From Cercophora sp. LCS_1 (taxonomy: Eukaryota > Ascomycota > Sordariomycetes > Sordariales > Lasiosphaeriaceae), in contig JAPZLL010000023.1 of NCBI GenBank assembly GCA_036250225.1, forward strand, positions 124,001 to 188,000: a DNA stretch of 64,000 bases, given 5' to 3'. The stretch's first letter is position 1. Each line of letters begins with the position of its first letter. Below the pieces are notes generated by a model. The model ran no database searches. It saw nothing but the letters and a program-made list of their open reading frames with translations, and was not told where the DNA came from. A program made the translations under genes and the position numbers. Shown here piece by piece: positions 9,307 to 19,985 of the stretch.

Positions 9307-11808
9307 ATGCGAACAGTGGTCTCCCCACTACGGCGGATAGTCCAGTCCCGCCCGATCAACACCATCATCTCGTATCCTGAACAATTAGTAGGGAGGACGA
9401 CTTCCCTCCTACTACTCAAGGCTTTTTCGAATCTTGCCCTCTCACGGAAGCCCTATGGAATTGCTACTACGCAGCCGACGGCCGTGGACTTCGTCTCAGC
9501 GCCAAATGTCCCTCCAGGAACGAGCGAGGGAAGCGAAAACTCCCCTGCCGCGCAACGGCCCTCAAGTACGCGGCTGAAAGATTATGGCAAATGGAGATGG
9601 TTGAGTCTGGACGAGGGCCGTCTGAGGCTCGAATCTGATTTTGAAAGCCCTGAAAGATGTCCGCGACTGCTGGTTGATATGCCCGAGAATGCAAACGACT
9701 TCGATCTTTGGTTGTGCGTTCTGGATTACCGGCATCAAAGAGATGGAGTGGCCGGAGTAGCCGCGGTTATGGAGGGCTTGATGTCAAAGGCTTGCCTGTA
9801 CAAACAACCACAAGGGAAAGCAGCTCAAGCCTTCTGGTCCGCTGTTCTTGAAGTTGCGACTCGGGATAGAGACCTTCTGGAGAACGTGTTGGCCTACGCC
9901 CTATGGCTTGACGATAACCATTCTGTCCGATTGCCTGATCTTTACTTTACAATCGTTTCGTCCTTGATACGGGAACATCGATACAGTGAGGCATTGTCAT
10001 GGCACCTCGGTCTGGGACCCAGATTTGGTTTTGACATCGGAGATCTGAAGAGGCTAATGATGCAGTTCATTGCCTCCCCGGACTCTTGGACACGACAGTG
10101 CTTGAAGGCGATTTATGTGATGAGCCACCACCGTCGGCTTTATGACGATATAATACCGTATCTTTATGAGAACGGCTTTTCACAAATCGCCGCCAAAAGC
10201 TGGCGGCCACTGCTGATTGCGCACGGCGACTTTCCCCGGTCTTCAGCTTCGCGTCCATTTTTGAGGTTTCTTCGTGGATATCACCGCGAGTCACTACTTG
10301 CGGAAGAGCAACTGGTGGCTGGACTTCCCGACACCCCGTTAGAGGAGCTGGCATCAGTGGAGGACAGAAGCCAGGAACCCCTGAGCGACAGCTCGCGCGA
10401 AAGTGGCAACATGACACATGGTCAAACATTTGGCGTCAAGGGAAAGAGATTCAACGATGAGTACGGCGCGAAGTACTTTGCAAGCAGCTGGTTATCGGTG
10501 GACTTCGGAATCAGCTCACTTTACGCCTTAGGGATTCCCGCCATTGGCCCTCTTACCTTGCAATCGATCGCGTTGCGTGAGCAGAAGAAAGCAGACCGCA
10601 TCGCTTCCCGCATCGGCGAGTTGGAAGCAGCGGGTATCAGCATTGGCGATTCGAGTTATGCTCACGCCCTACGTCATGCTGCCACAACTCGCAACCAGAG
10701 TATGGTGACGGGGTTGATTAAGACAGATATTCACCCCGATGTGTTTGACGATCCTCGCCTCGAGCAAGCCGCTTTGAGGGCAGCCTCGGCAACGGGTAAC
10801 TGGGAGCAATACCGACTCATCACAAATGTCAGACTTGCCGTTGCAATGGGCAATGTTGACGCTGTCGCAAACGACTTTTTCCGGATGTCTTTGGCAGCGG
10901 GTAATCACCGTGCGGTCCTCCGTTTGCTGGCCATCATGAACCATATGGGGGTTGAGCTAGCAGAACTGACGATCGATGCCATTTCCTCGCACATCCCCGA
11001 GCGATCCACATCGGAACTCAACCACGATGCCGAGATTGCCAACTTTTATGCATGCCTTTGCAGCATAACGTTGGACCACGGGCTTCCTCCATCTAGTCGA
11101 GCCTTGCGGACCGTCTTGACCATGCTTTGCCATTCAAGTCGATACAACGAATTCTCTCGACTCGCAATAGATATCATCGGCTGTTACAGCAACCAATACC
11201 GAAGTACCAACAAGACCATCCGCGTCCACAAGTCCGATGTGCCACTTGTAGCACGAGACCAATCCAAAGGCACCCGATTCCAAGAGCTACCTTCCGACTT
11301 GTCGTTGCGAAACTCATTTCACCCGCTTCGGTTGGTGTTCAGTCCTCTCATTCAGGACTATTTGGTATGGCAAGCTTTCCGCCCTGAATACCTCTCATCT
11401 GAGCGAAAGGGCGACGGCGGCAGTGGGAGGGAAGACACAATGCTGCATTTCACCGATGGTATTCGGGTGCTCGCGCTGCTTCGAGACAATGGCGTAAAGA
11501 TTAATCTCCGGCGTCTTCGCAAGAACATTGTGGCCTCATTAGCAATTCATGAGCGATCACTTCGCTTCATTCCGGGCGATCTGGCCCGTCGACTAGGAAG
11601 AGACATGGCCAGAAAGTGGAATTTGAGGGTTGCTGGGAACCTATGTGAGGGCGCTTGGGGGAGAAAGCTTTTCCAAAGAAATGAGCTGGAATCGGGAGTG
11701 GCGGCGTTTTCCAAAAGGTTTCTTCAACAGCCGGAGGACGATCTGGAAACTCACCAAGAATCACAATTGCATGAGAAACGAAGCGACGCCAACAACTCTT
11801 GTGAATAA
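9307..11808 (+). CDS. Large helical-repeat protein, probably a mitochondrial PPR-like protein
   Basis: A single uninterrupted 833-residue frame. The N-terminus (MRTVVSPLRRIVQSRPIN..) is basic, Ser-rich and lacks acidic residues for about 50 residues, as in mitochondrial presequences. The body is almost wholly alpha-helical and shows repeated paired-helix units of about 35 residues, such as DLYFTIVSSLIREHRYSEAL and PYLYENGFSQIAAKSWRPL, resembling degenerate pentatricopeptide or TPR repeats (known to bind organelle RNA in fungi). The C-terminal third contains LRVLALLRDNGVKINLRRLR. I cannot name an ortholog; no catalytic motif is visible. If it is PPR, a role in mitochondrial RNA maturation or translation would follow, and its divergent pairing with COX7 fits a mitochondrial role. 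The start is the first ATG in the frame. Confidence 0.72.
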   Translation: MRTVVSPLRRIVQSRPINTIISYPEQLVGRTTSLLLLKAFSNLALSRKPYGIATTQPTAVDFVSAPNVPPGTSEGSENSPAAQRPSSTRLKDYGKWRWLSLDEGRLRLESDFESPERCPRLLVDMPENANDFDLWLCVLDYRHQRDGVAGVAAVMEGLMSKACLYKQPQGKAAQAFWSAVLEVATRDRDLLENVLAYALWLDDNHSVRLPDLYFTIVSSLIREHRYSEALSWHLGLGPRFGFDIGDLKRLMMQFIASPDSWTRQCLKAIYVMSHHRRLYDDIIPYLYENGFSQIAAKSWRPLLIAHGDFPRSSASRPFLRFLRGYHRESLLAEEQLVAGLPDTPLEELASVEDRSQEPLSDSSRESGNMTHGQTFGVKGKRFNDEYGAKYFASSWLSVDFGISSLYALGIPAIGPLTLQSIALREQKKADRIASRIGELEAAGISIGDSSYAHALRHAATTRNQSMVTGLIKTDIHPDVFDDPRLEQAALRAASATGNWEQYRLITNVRLAVAMGNVDAVANDFFRMSLAAGNHRAVLRLLAIMNHMGVELAELTIDAISSHIPERSTSELNHDAEIANFYACLCSITLDHGLPPSSRALRTVLTMLCHSSRYNEFSRLAIDIIGCYSNQYRSTNKTIRVHKSDVPLVARDQSKGTRFQELPSDLSLRNSFHPLRLVFSPLIQDYLVWQAFRPEYLSSERKGDGGSGREDTMLHFTDGIRVLALLRDNGVKINLRRLRKNIVASLAIHERSLRFIPGDLARRLGRDMARKWNLRVAGNLCEGAWGRKLFQRNELESGVAAFSKRFLQQPEDDLETHQESQLHEKRSDANNSCE

Positions 11809-11920
11809 TACAATGTACATATACAAAAACGGGGAATAACCATCCGTAAAACCTCCGCAAGGCTTCTAATTCTTGGTGTCACATCATCTAATGAAAATGA
11901 TCATTTGCTGCTTGCAATGC

Positions 11921-11922
11921 TT

Positions 11923-11952
<30 letters not shown>
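11921..11952. repeat. TTC trinucleotide microsatellite (32 nt)
   Basis: An uninterrupted run of TTC units (GAA on the minus strand) between the convergent PPR-like and TLG2 genes, about 70 nt beyond the TLG2 stop codon, so it probably sits in the TLG2 3' untranslated region. Likely polymorphic in length. Confidence 0.9.
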
Positions 11953-11953
<1 letters not shown>

Positions 11954-11990
11954 TACATCATCGTCAGGGCTAAAACCAGCCTTTCGAAGT

Positions 11991-12011
11991 GGCGGTGGTG
12001 GTGGTGGTGGG
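11991..12011. repeat. GGT trinucleotide tract
   Basis: About seven imperfect GGT units immediately downstream of the TLG2 stop codon (12023, minus strand), close to the TTC microsatellite. Confidence 0.75.
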
Positions 12012-12022
12012 TAGCTGGATCT

Positions 12023-13202
12023 TTACTCCGCTGGTTCACGGCGCCTCTTCGGCTTTATGATTAGTAGTATTATCATCGCAGCGATGATGAGGAGGAGAAG
12101 GAAAATGATTTTCCTCTTGGTTGTCTTTTTCTGGTAGCCCTCTGCGATCTTGATCTCCTTGTCGGCCTCTTTGACGTCGGTAGCCATGCGCTCCACGTTG
12201 TAGTCTATCCTGTCCAGCATGGTTCCCTGGTCAATCACCATGTTCTGGAGGTCGCGAAACAAGTCAGCCAGTTCGATGATACCCTGGGCGATGTCCTCGA
12301 TTTCCCGCTCGCGTTGTGAGATGACAACATCATTCGAACGAAGGAGTTTTTGGTGTGATGAGGCTTGGAGCGTCGATTGTGAGAATGACCTATCCGCGTC
12401 AGACTCCAAAATGGACGGGTCGGTATACCCGCCTGTCCCTTGTGGAGTGGAGGACCGGTCCGCAGGACTAGAGATGCCGCCCATGCCCTTGAGCTCTGCG
12501 AGATACGGTTAGCGAACACCCTGTTTCGTAACGGAAACTTCCGGGAAGACAAACTCTTTAGATAGTTGCTCTGCTTCTTGCGGAACCCCGAACTGGCCTC
12601 TTGGACCCTAGATGCCAGGTTGACCTGGATATTCTTGGCCATAACTTCATCGGCTCGGCTCATCTGAGCGGCAGCCTTGCCCTCACGGACCATCTGCTCG
12701 ATGCGCTGGATACAACGGTGGCAGTCGTGGAATCCGCGCGTGATGGCCTGCGTCAGCTGCTCGATCTCGCCCTCCTCCACCTTCTTGGCCTCATCGTCGT
12801 TGAAACCGGGTAGAACATGTTTCTGGTGGAGGCGCTCAAGTTTCTGGCTCTTGTGGGCAATGTCGGCCAGCAGCTCCGACACCTCGTCTGACACGTCGGC
12901 CCAGCGCGGAGGGAGCAAGTCCATCTCAATCACCGCATCGCCATCATCGGCATCGTAGGCGCCCGACGAGAGGAGGCCGCGCCGGTCATCGTCGGCCGAG
13001 AAGAGCACCCCAGTGTTCGCGCCGCTCGCGCTGGCTCCGAAGCGATCGTTCCGGGTTGAAGGGCCATAGCGATTCCGCTGTGTCGGGTGGTGGGCATACG
13101 ATTGCCGGTACGAGATGTAACTGTCCGAAATGGGTCAGCGTGCGCGCAGGGAAGTACCAAGGCCCGCGAACTAGCTCACAGATTCGTGCGGTCTCGCCAC
13201 AT
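12023..13202 (-). CDS. TLG2: t-SNARE of the endosome/TGN, syntaxin-16/Tlg2 family
   Basis: Mediates fusion of endosome-derived vesicles with the trans-Golgi network. Exons 13202-13180, 13120-12555 and 12495-12023 give 353 residues. It starts MWRDRTNLYISYRQSYAHHP, the characteristic Tlg2 N-peptide that binds the SM protein Vps45. An Habc-like helical region covers about residues 60-180 (PPRWADVSDEVSELLADIAH..). The SNARE helix follows (ISQREREIEDIAQGIIELAD..), with the central zero-layer glutamine in MVIDQGTMLDRIDYNVE. A C-terminal anchor KIIFLLLLIIAAMIILLII ends with a basic KPKRRREPAE tail. The first exon is only 23 nt of coding sequence, and the 59-nt intron after it splits the N-peptide; this is supported by exact continuity of the motif. 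Exon 2-3 junction gives NYLKKLKGMGG. Divergent from calmodulin. Confidence 0.94.
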
Positions 13203-13862
13203 GGCGGACGCCGGAAGGGGGAGAAGCGCCCTTCAGCTCGCCGGCAAAGCGCTTGATCCTATGGGTAGGGGATAATCAGGCGATTGATGGTCCTGGCTTG
13301 GGATTGGTTGTGGTGGTCGGCATCACATCGCATGTTCGCATGCATGTGAATGGAGTTGGGACGAGCTCGAGGCTAAGGTCGCAGGCTTCCCATGATTTGG
13401 ATGACGAAGTCGCGGCCGCAAACACCAAAGACACAATGGCCAATTCGCCAGGGGCCAGCTTGACAACAGGTGGCAGGCTGGCAGCCTGCAGATGCCAGCT
13501 GACAGCAGGGCTGCTTTCGCCCGCGAACAGCTGCAAAGAGTCTCGCAGAGAGCTCCCCGGGAAGCGGGTGGCCTTGGCCCGATCCGCGCGCCAGGATAAG
13601 GCGTCAACCCAGCCTGACAGTGGAGGCCCACAAACGGAGGGAGCGCGGGCCCTCTGGAGGGGAGACCCCGCCTGTCGTCTCGAAATCCCAGCACCTATCG
13701 CTCATTTAAACCAAGTCGTCTCGCTCTTCCAACTAATTCACCTACGACGACGACCCAGGTCGAAACCAAACACCTCCGAAAAGAGCCCCAGTTCTGACTG
13801 CCTCACACTCACGCCGCCGAGCCCGCACACTTTTTTTTACCACCCCGCCAAGCACTATCGCA
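13203..13862. promoter_or_regulatory. Divergent promoter region between TLG2 and calmodulin
   Basis: 660 nt between two divergent start codons. The calmodulin-proximal 70 nt is pyrimidine-rich, with a run of T just before the start, a common feature of strongly expressed fungal genes. Promoter role is inferred. Confidence 0.5.
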
Positions 13863-14795
13863 ATGGTCAGTGTTCCTTCGAATGCGCTCGAGTCCCGTTG
13901 CTGGGAGCCCCGCGGCTGAGGGGCAGCCCGGCGGGATTGACAAGAGCTGGAGCTGACACAACTTCGCGAACAGGCGGACTCCCTCACCGAAGAGCAGGTC
14001 TCCGAATTCAAGGAGGCCTTCTCCCTTTTTGTAAGTAATATTTAGTTGTGTGGTGCTCCTGTTTATTTGCGCAACGCCCTCGCGGCGCAAACATGGAAGT
14101 GGGCTGACGCGAGGTTGGATATCAGGACAAAGATGGCGATGGTTAGTCTTCCGTGCAAGCTCTCGGTCTTTCAAGCCCCCAATCTTCTCGAGTGATGGGA
14201 TTTCTCCCACAGCCCATGCTCGGCAAGCATCGTATACGGCCGCTGACTTGCGACCAGGACAAATCACTACCAAGGAGCTGGGCACCGTCATGCGATCCCT
14301 CGGTCAGAACCCATCCGAGTCCGAACTTCAGGATATGATCAACGAAGTCGATGCCGACAACAATGGCACCATCGACTTCCCAGGTACGACTATTTGCGAG
14401 CACGGGCGTGAGACAAAGCTGACGGTCACTTCAGAATTTCTCACCATGATGGCCAGGAAAATGAAGGACACCGACTCCGAAGAGGAGATTCGTGAGGCAT
14501 TCAAGGTGGGTTCCTTCCCAGACTCAACATGAACTTCGTCTAATACAAAAAACTGCGCAGGTCTTCGATCGCGACAATAACGGTTTTATCTCCGCGGCTG
14601 AGTTGCGCCATGTCATGACCTCGATCGGCGAAAAGCTCACAGACGACGAGGTCGACGAGATGATCCGCGAGGCTGACCAAGACGGCGATGGCCGTATCGA
14701 CTGTATGTTTTCACCCCCACGCTAGTTCACCCCTCCGTCGACTCTAATCACGATTGGCAGACAACGAGTTCGTCCAGCTCATGATGCAGAAGTAG
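13863..14795 (+). CDS. CMD1: Calmodulin
   Basis: The calcium sensor of the cell, activating calcineurin and CaM kinases. Seven coding exons: 13863-13865 (the ATG alone), 13974-14030, 14126-14141, 14258-14383, 14435-14505, 14561-14702 and 14761-14795, total 149 residues, exactly the standard length. Four EF-hands are present with loops DKDGDGQITTKE, DADNNGTIDFPE, DRDNNGFISAAE and DQDGDGRIDYNE; acidic residues at loop positions 1, 3 and 12 are intact in all four. The protein starts MADSLTEEQVSEFKEAFSLF and ends FVQLMMQK. The exon carrying DKDGDG is only 16 nt. All introns are GT-AG and preserve frame. As far as I recall the sequence, it matches filamentous-ascomycete calmodulin throughout. Confidence 0.98.
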
Positions 14796-17252
14796 GCGTA
14801 GTCTCGGCACTCTGATCGCGTCAAACGGAAAATGGCTTTCATGACTTCGGATCTCTTCTATCATCTTCTGGACGGATGTCCGGTGGCTTTTTTACACACA
14901 GGCTTGACACCAGAGCAACACGGAATGTCCCTTTTCTAGCGCTTGGTATCACATCATAGTTATCAGTTCCTCCCCCCATGGAGGTGGAACGTAGTCGGCA
15001 AATTTATCGCCTCTTGTGTTATCCATACAATCAAAGTGTCTATTACTATCTCACCCTAGAATGTCCGCGTCACCCACATCAAGGGAGCGACCAGTTCACG
15101 CCCCGAACCCGTTGCTGCCTATTTCTGTCTTCGGCTTGGGCAAACCGCAAAGAGATAACACAAGAAAGGTTTCGCCGTCCAAATCACCTCTTGCACTGGA
15201 GCCGTTTCTCGCCCACCTTACACACGTCATGACGTTTCCCAGCTTTTTTACTCCTAGGGACCCAATCGTCAGGCACAAGCATGCAGGCCATTGTGGCAGT
15301 GCTCTCTAGTCTAGCGGCATCGGTATTGCCCGCTGCAGCCCTATAGGGACGTCGAGCGAATTCGGTTCGGTACAAATCTTTTGCACTGCCCCAGAGAAGC
15401 GGCCTGGGCTCCGTCCGACAATGGATACCCAGCTTGTTGGGGCGATGGGGGCGGGGACGGTCCGGAGGTGAGCAGATATCGGATGAGGTGTTTCCATGCC
15501 CTCTTTCGTGCTGCCAAGAATGTTTGCGGTTCTAACAACCCCGCCCAACCGATCATCACAGCGACATAGTCCAGAACAGCTCGCCTTTCATGGATACTTT
15601 ACTTCTCAAAATTCTGTCTTCTAAATTTACCATGTTCCTGACTGAACATTGTCACACTTATATGTTGTTGGTTGTATCTTGGTGATGTTTTGTGCGCTCG
15701 AAGACTCTGTGAGGCCGATTCGGCGCAACATGGAGCTTTGTCCCTTGAGACCGAGGATGATCTCATCCTCGAACTCGAGAGATCATTCTATCTGGGCTGT
15801 GCCATCTAGGTACGCTATCTGTCACCGCTGCACGATGTTTACGTCTAGATCCCCACAGCCACACTGTGAACCTCTTTGGCTGAGCGAGCGGCATCCGCGC
15901 CATATAGAGCAGTTGTTTGAGGGCGATTGAAGGGGCAGTGCCCAGTGGGGTTTCTCGTAGAGACCTATAGTTCAAGACATTTAGAGGATGCATTTTCGAA
16001 TGCCTCGGGTAACTTTGGAAGACACCGACGTCGTGTTTATACCCCTCGTCAAGAGATAGGGTGATGAATGTAATTTTTTGTGAGCACTTATTAAAGATGA
16101 ATGTGCCCGGCTTCTTGCATTGTACGGACTGGTAACGGGTTCAAATGATCAACAGAGTCATAGGGTTTTGTTTGACTGCCGGTACATTTACACCTGAGGA
16201 CTATCGCCCAGTATGATATCCAGGAACTCGTCGCTTCACGCTCCATCCCGGAGACAAGCGCTGTGATTTGCCTTGTCCCAGGGGTTGCAAACAGAAAGAT
16301 GCAAAAAGCTCGAGGAAGCAGTTGGAGGTTTCAGAGAGACATCATCGACAATAACATCCGCTAGGTGTCTCGGAGCAAAATAGTGACGAAAATCATGCAT
16401 TGAATTAGGTTTGTGACTACATCTCGCGAGGGCATGTTCTTCGTCCCAAAGTCTTCGTAGCGTTCTAAAAACCGTGGACAATTCCTCAAGAGTCAAGGCC
16501 TTGGGGCGTTTGCAGGTTGGTATAGGTGTTTTGCACTAAAGGCAATGGGTGAACTACTACAGGCTCCAACAACACAGTTGTTTGGCTCAACTTTTTGTCA
16601 CTGACTTGACTTCGTGCCACTTAGTTTGTACTTGGGGTGGTCAGGGTTGTTGTTTTCGGGACAGGGGCTTGAAGCGAACTGGTTTTTGGACCGTAAAACA
16701 AGGATAACCCAAGATTCCCATTCCGAAGCGGAACGTCTATAGGTAGGAAGACAAATTATACTGGATATATTGTCTTCGAGTCCGATAATCCCAAGGTTCT
16801 AAAAGGACGTCGCAGAACAGTGTTGGATGCAGGCAGGGACGCTACGACAGTTCAAGCACACGCAGAACAGTTTGCGAGAAAATGTTCCCTCTCAATAGAA
16901 GGAGTTATAAATTGATAAAAAACGTGTCAGTGCAAGGTACGTGATTTCGATTCCATTAATATGCACGAGCTGTCTTGAAATCATCTTGTGTGAACAGTGC
17001 CAATTGATCAAGCTCTTCGCACAGTCCCCACTTCAGGCACAGGGGCTACTGCCTGAGGCACAAAGCGACGGCGGTTCCAGCCAGGAGCGCCAATGCCACA
17101 TCGCAGCCGCAGTGATGTCTGATGCGGGCAAGCCAACGGCTCTCGAATAGCTCTCCCGCTTCTGGCTTCCTCGCCGACTCCAAGCCCTCGACGCCCTCCA
17201 ATCTGGTCAAGACACCTCCCCAGGCCCCTTTGCGGGCCCCGACACCGTCACA
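14796..17252. other. 2.5-kb gene-free stretch between calmodulin and AP-1 gamma
   Basis: Contains the calmodulin 3' untranslated region and the promoter of the gamma-adaptin gene. Scattered ORFs of 60-97 codons have no family resemblance and no plausible splicing partners. The segment around 16,050-16,950 looks more A/T-rich than its surroundings. No RNA gene or repeat recognised. Confidence 0.5.
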
Positions 17253-19985
17253 ATGAGTTCACGTAGGTGCATCGGCCTCGACCCACCCCCATTGGGAATA
17301 TGAACGAGAAGGGACCTGCGTTGCTGACACTAGCCCTCGCCGCCTTCCAACCCCACAGTCAAGCAGTTCATCCGCAACGTTCGCGCCGCGAAGACCATCG
17401 CCGACGAGAGGGCCGTCATCCAAAAGGAGAGCGCCGCTATCCGTGCCAGCTTCCGAGAGGAGACCGGCGACCACGCTGTGCGCCGGAACAATGTTGCGAA
17501 GCTCCTCTACCTCTTCACGCTGGGCGAGCGCACCCATTTCGGCCAGATCGAATGCCTCAAGCTGCTCGCCTCCCCTCGGTTTGCGGATAAACGCCTGGGG
17601 CATCTCGCCACCAGCTTGCTCCTCGACGAAAACCAAGAAGTCTTGACCCTCGTCACCAACTCTCTCAAAAAGTGCGCCCAAGAACAAGCCTCTCAACCCC
17701 CAGCGAGCACATGCTGACCCAGACTTGGCAGTGACCTATCGCATTCGAACCAGTACATTGTCGGCCTTGCCCTCTGTACTCTTGGAAACATCGCCTCGAT
17801 CGAGATGTCGAGAGATCTTTTCCCCGAAATCGAGAATCTTGTTTCGACGGCCAACCCATACATCCGCCGCAAGGCCGCCCTGTGTGCCATGAGGATATGC
17901 CGCAAAGTCCCCGATCTGCAGGAACACTTTATCGAGAAGGCCACTCACCTCCTCTCGGATAGGAACCACGGCGTGTTACTATGCGGCTTGACTTTGGTAA
18001 CCAGCTTGTGCGAAGCGGACGAGGCTGAAGGAGGAGAGGAGGGCATTGTCGATAAGTTCAGACAATTCGTCCCCGTTCTCGTAAGGACTTTAAAAGGCTT
18101 GGCTTCCTCCGGCTACGCTCCCGAACATGACGTTACCGGCATCACCGACCCTTTCCTGCAGGTCAAGATTCTGCGATTGCTCCGCGTCCTCGCTCGTGGC
18201 GACGCCCAGGTAACAGAGCAGATCAACGACATCCTCGCGCAAGTTGCTACAAATACCGACTCGTCTAAGAACGTAGGGAACTCGATTCTTTACGAGGCTG
18301 TCTTGACAATCCTCGACATTGAGGCGGATGCCGGTCTGCGTGTTTTGGGTGTCAACATTCTGGGCAAGTTCCTTTCTAACAGGGATAACAACATTCGCTA
18401 TGTTGCACTGAATACGTTGGTCAAAGTTGTGGCGATCGATACCAACGCTGTTCAAAGACACCGGAATACGATTTTGGAATGTCTGCGAGACCCAGATATC
18501 AGCATCAGGAGGAGAGCACTCGATCTTAGCTTCACGTTGATCAACGAAAGCAACGTTCGCGTCTTGATCCGGGAACTGCTCGCCTTCTTGGAAGTAGCTG
18601 ATAACGAGTTCAAACCAACCATGACCACACAGATTGGCGTCGCTGCTGATCGGTATGCGCCGAACAAGCGGTGGCACTTCGATACCATGCTGAGGGTCCT
18701 GACCTTGGCAGGCAATTATGTCAAAGAGCCGATTTTGTCATCATTTGTCCGCCTCGTTGCAACAACCCCTGAGCTGCAGACGTATGCGACACAGAAGCTC
18801 TACGCCAACCTAAAGAAGGATATCACGCAAGAAAGTTTGACACAGGCCGGTGCCTGGTGTATTGGCGAGTACGGCGACGCACTCCTCCGGGGCGGACAGT
18901 ATGAAGAGGAGGAGCTTGTTCAGGAGGTGAAAGAACACGAGATCATCGATCTGTTTTCCACGATTCTCAACAGTAGCTACGCTACCCAAGTTACCACCGA
19001 GTACATCATTACAGCTCTCGTCAAACTCACCACAAGGCTGTCGGACCCTGCCCAAATAGAGAGGGTCCGTCGGATTTTGCAGACACATCAGACAAGCTTG
19101 GATGTCGAGGTGCAGCAGCGCGCTGTTGAATTCGGCAATCTGTTTAGCTACGATCAAATTCGGCGAGGCGTGCTGGAGAAAATGCCCCCGCCGCAGATCA
19201 AGGAAGAGTCACGAGTGTTGGGAGAAGCGGCGAAGAAGACGACCAAGGCCGCTAATCGCAAGTCCAAGGTCGTCAAACCCAAGGAGGAAGATCTCCTCTT
19301 TGATCTTATGGGAGACAGTGGGCCACCCGCTCCCTCGCCAGCAAACGGCAGCCAGAACAATGCCGATCTGCTAGCAGATATCCTCGGTGGCGCTGCTTCA
19401 CCGCCGGCGGCATCGGCCCCACCCGGTCAGTCGAATGTGGCTTCTATCATGGACTTGTTTTCACAGGGCCCGGCGACAACACCATCGCCGGCTCCTGTCG
19501 TTGCTGCTGCCCCTGCCTCGAGCGTTGACCTATTTTCCACGACCACCTCACCTCCTCCCCAAGCTGCGGCACCACCCCAAACACCACTGGGGCACCCATG
19601 CTACGACACCAATGGTCTCAACGTAACGATTCAAATCCAAAGGAACGCCGAAGGGACTATCCAAGCTGTTGCTCGGTTCCGAAATACCGGACCGGGAAGC
19701 TCACTCTCCAACGTCGGCCTCCAAGCGGCTGTTCCCAAGTCCCAAAAGCTGCAACTTCTTAGCATCTCCTCGACTGAGCTGGGGCCCGGAGCAGAAGCCA
19801 CTCAGATAATGAGGGTAGCCGGATGCAAAGGGGTAAGTTCATGCCATTTCTGGCTGTGCAATATGCAAGAATTGTGAGGCTAACCGCCTATCTCTCAGCC
19901 GTTACGTTTGCGCCTCAGGATAGGCTACACACATCCCGCGGCAGGACAGGTTATGGACGTGGTGAACTGGGCCGAGCCTTCTTAA
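17253..19985 (+). CDS. APL4: AP-1 complex subunit gamma (gamma-adaptin)
   Basis: Large subunit of the AP-1 clathrin adaptor sorting cargo between the trans-Golgi and endosomes. Exons 17253-17262, 17359-17671, 17732-19832 and 19899-19985 give 836 residues. The N-terminus MSSLKQFIRNVRAAKTIADE and the solenoid block RNNVAKLLYLFTLGERTHFG followed by GQIECLKLLASPRFADKRLG are diagnostic of gamma-adaptin. The helical trunk runs to about residue 600. A Pro/Ala-rich hinge follows with DLLADILGG and IMDLFSQG motifs of the clathrin-binding type. The C-terminal gamma-ear begins near GLNVTIQIQRNAEGT and ends LRLRIGYTHPAAGQVMD-VVNWAEPS. The short last exon completes the ear's final strands; without it the protein would stop at an intron-encoded stop (19877). 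Its coat partner clathrin light chain is at 7.3 kb. Confidence 0.97.

Noticed and set aside
19833..19877. AP-1 gamma ending at the in-frame stop at 19877
   Set aside because: That stop lies inside a GT-AG intron (19833-19898); splicing restores the conserved ear-domain end (LRLRIGYTHPAAGQ).
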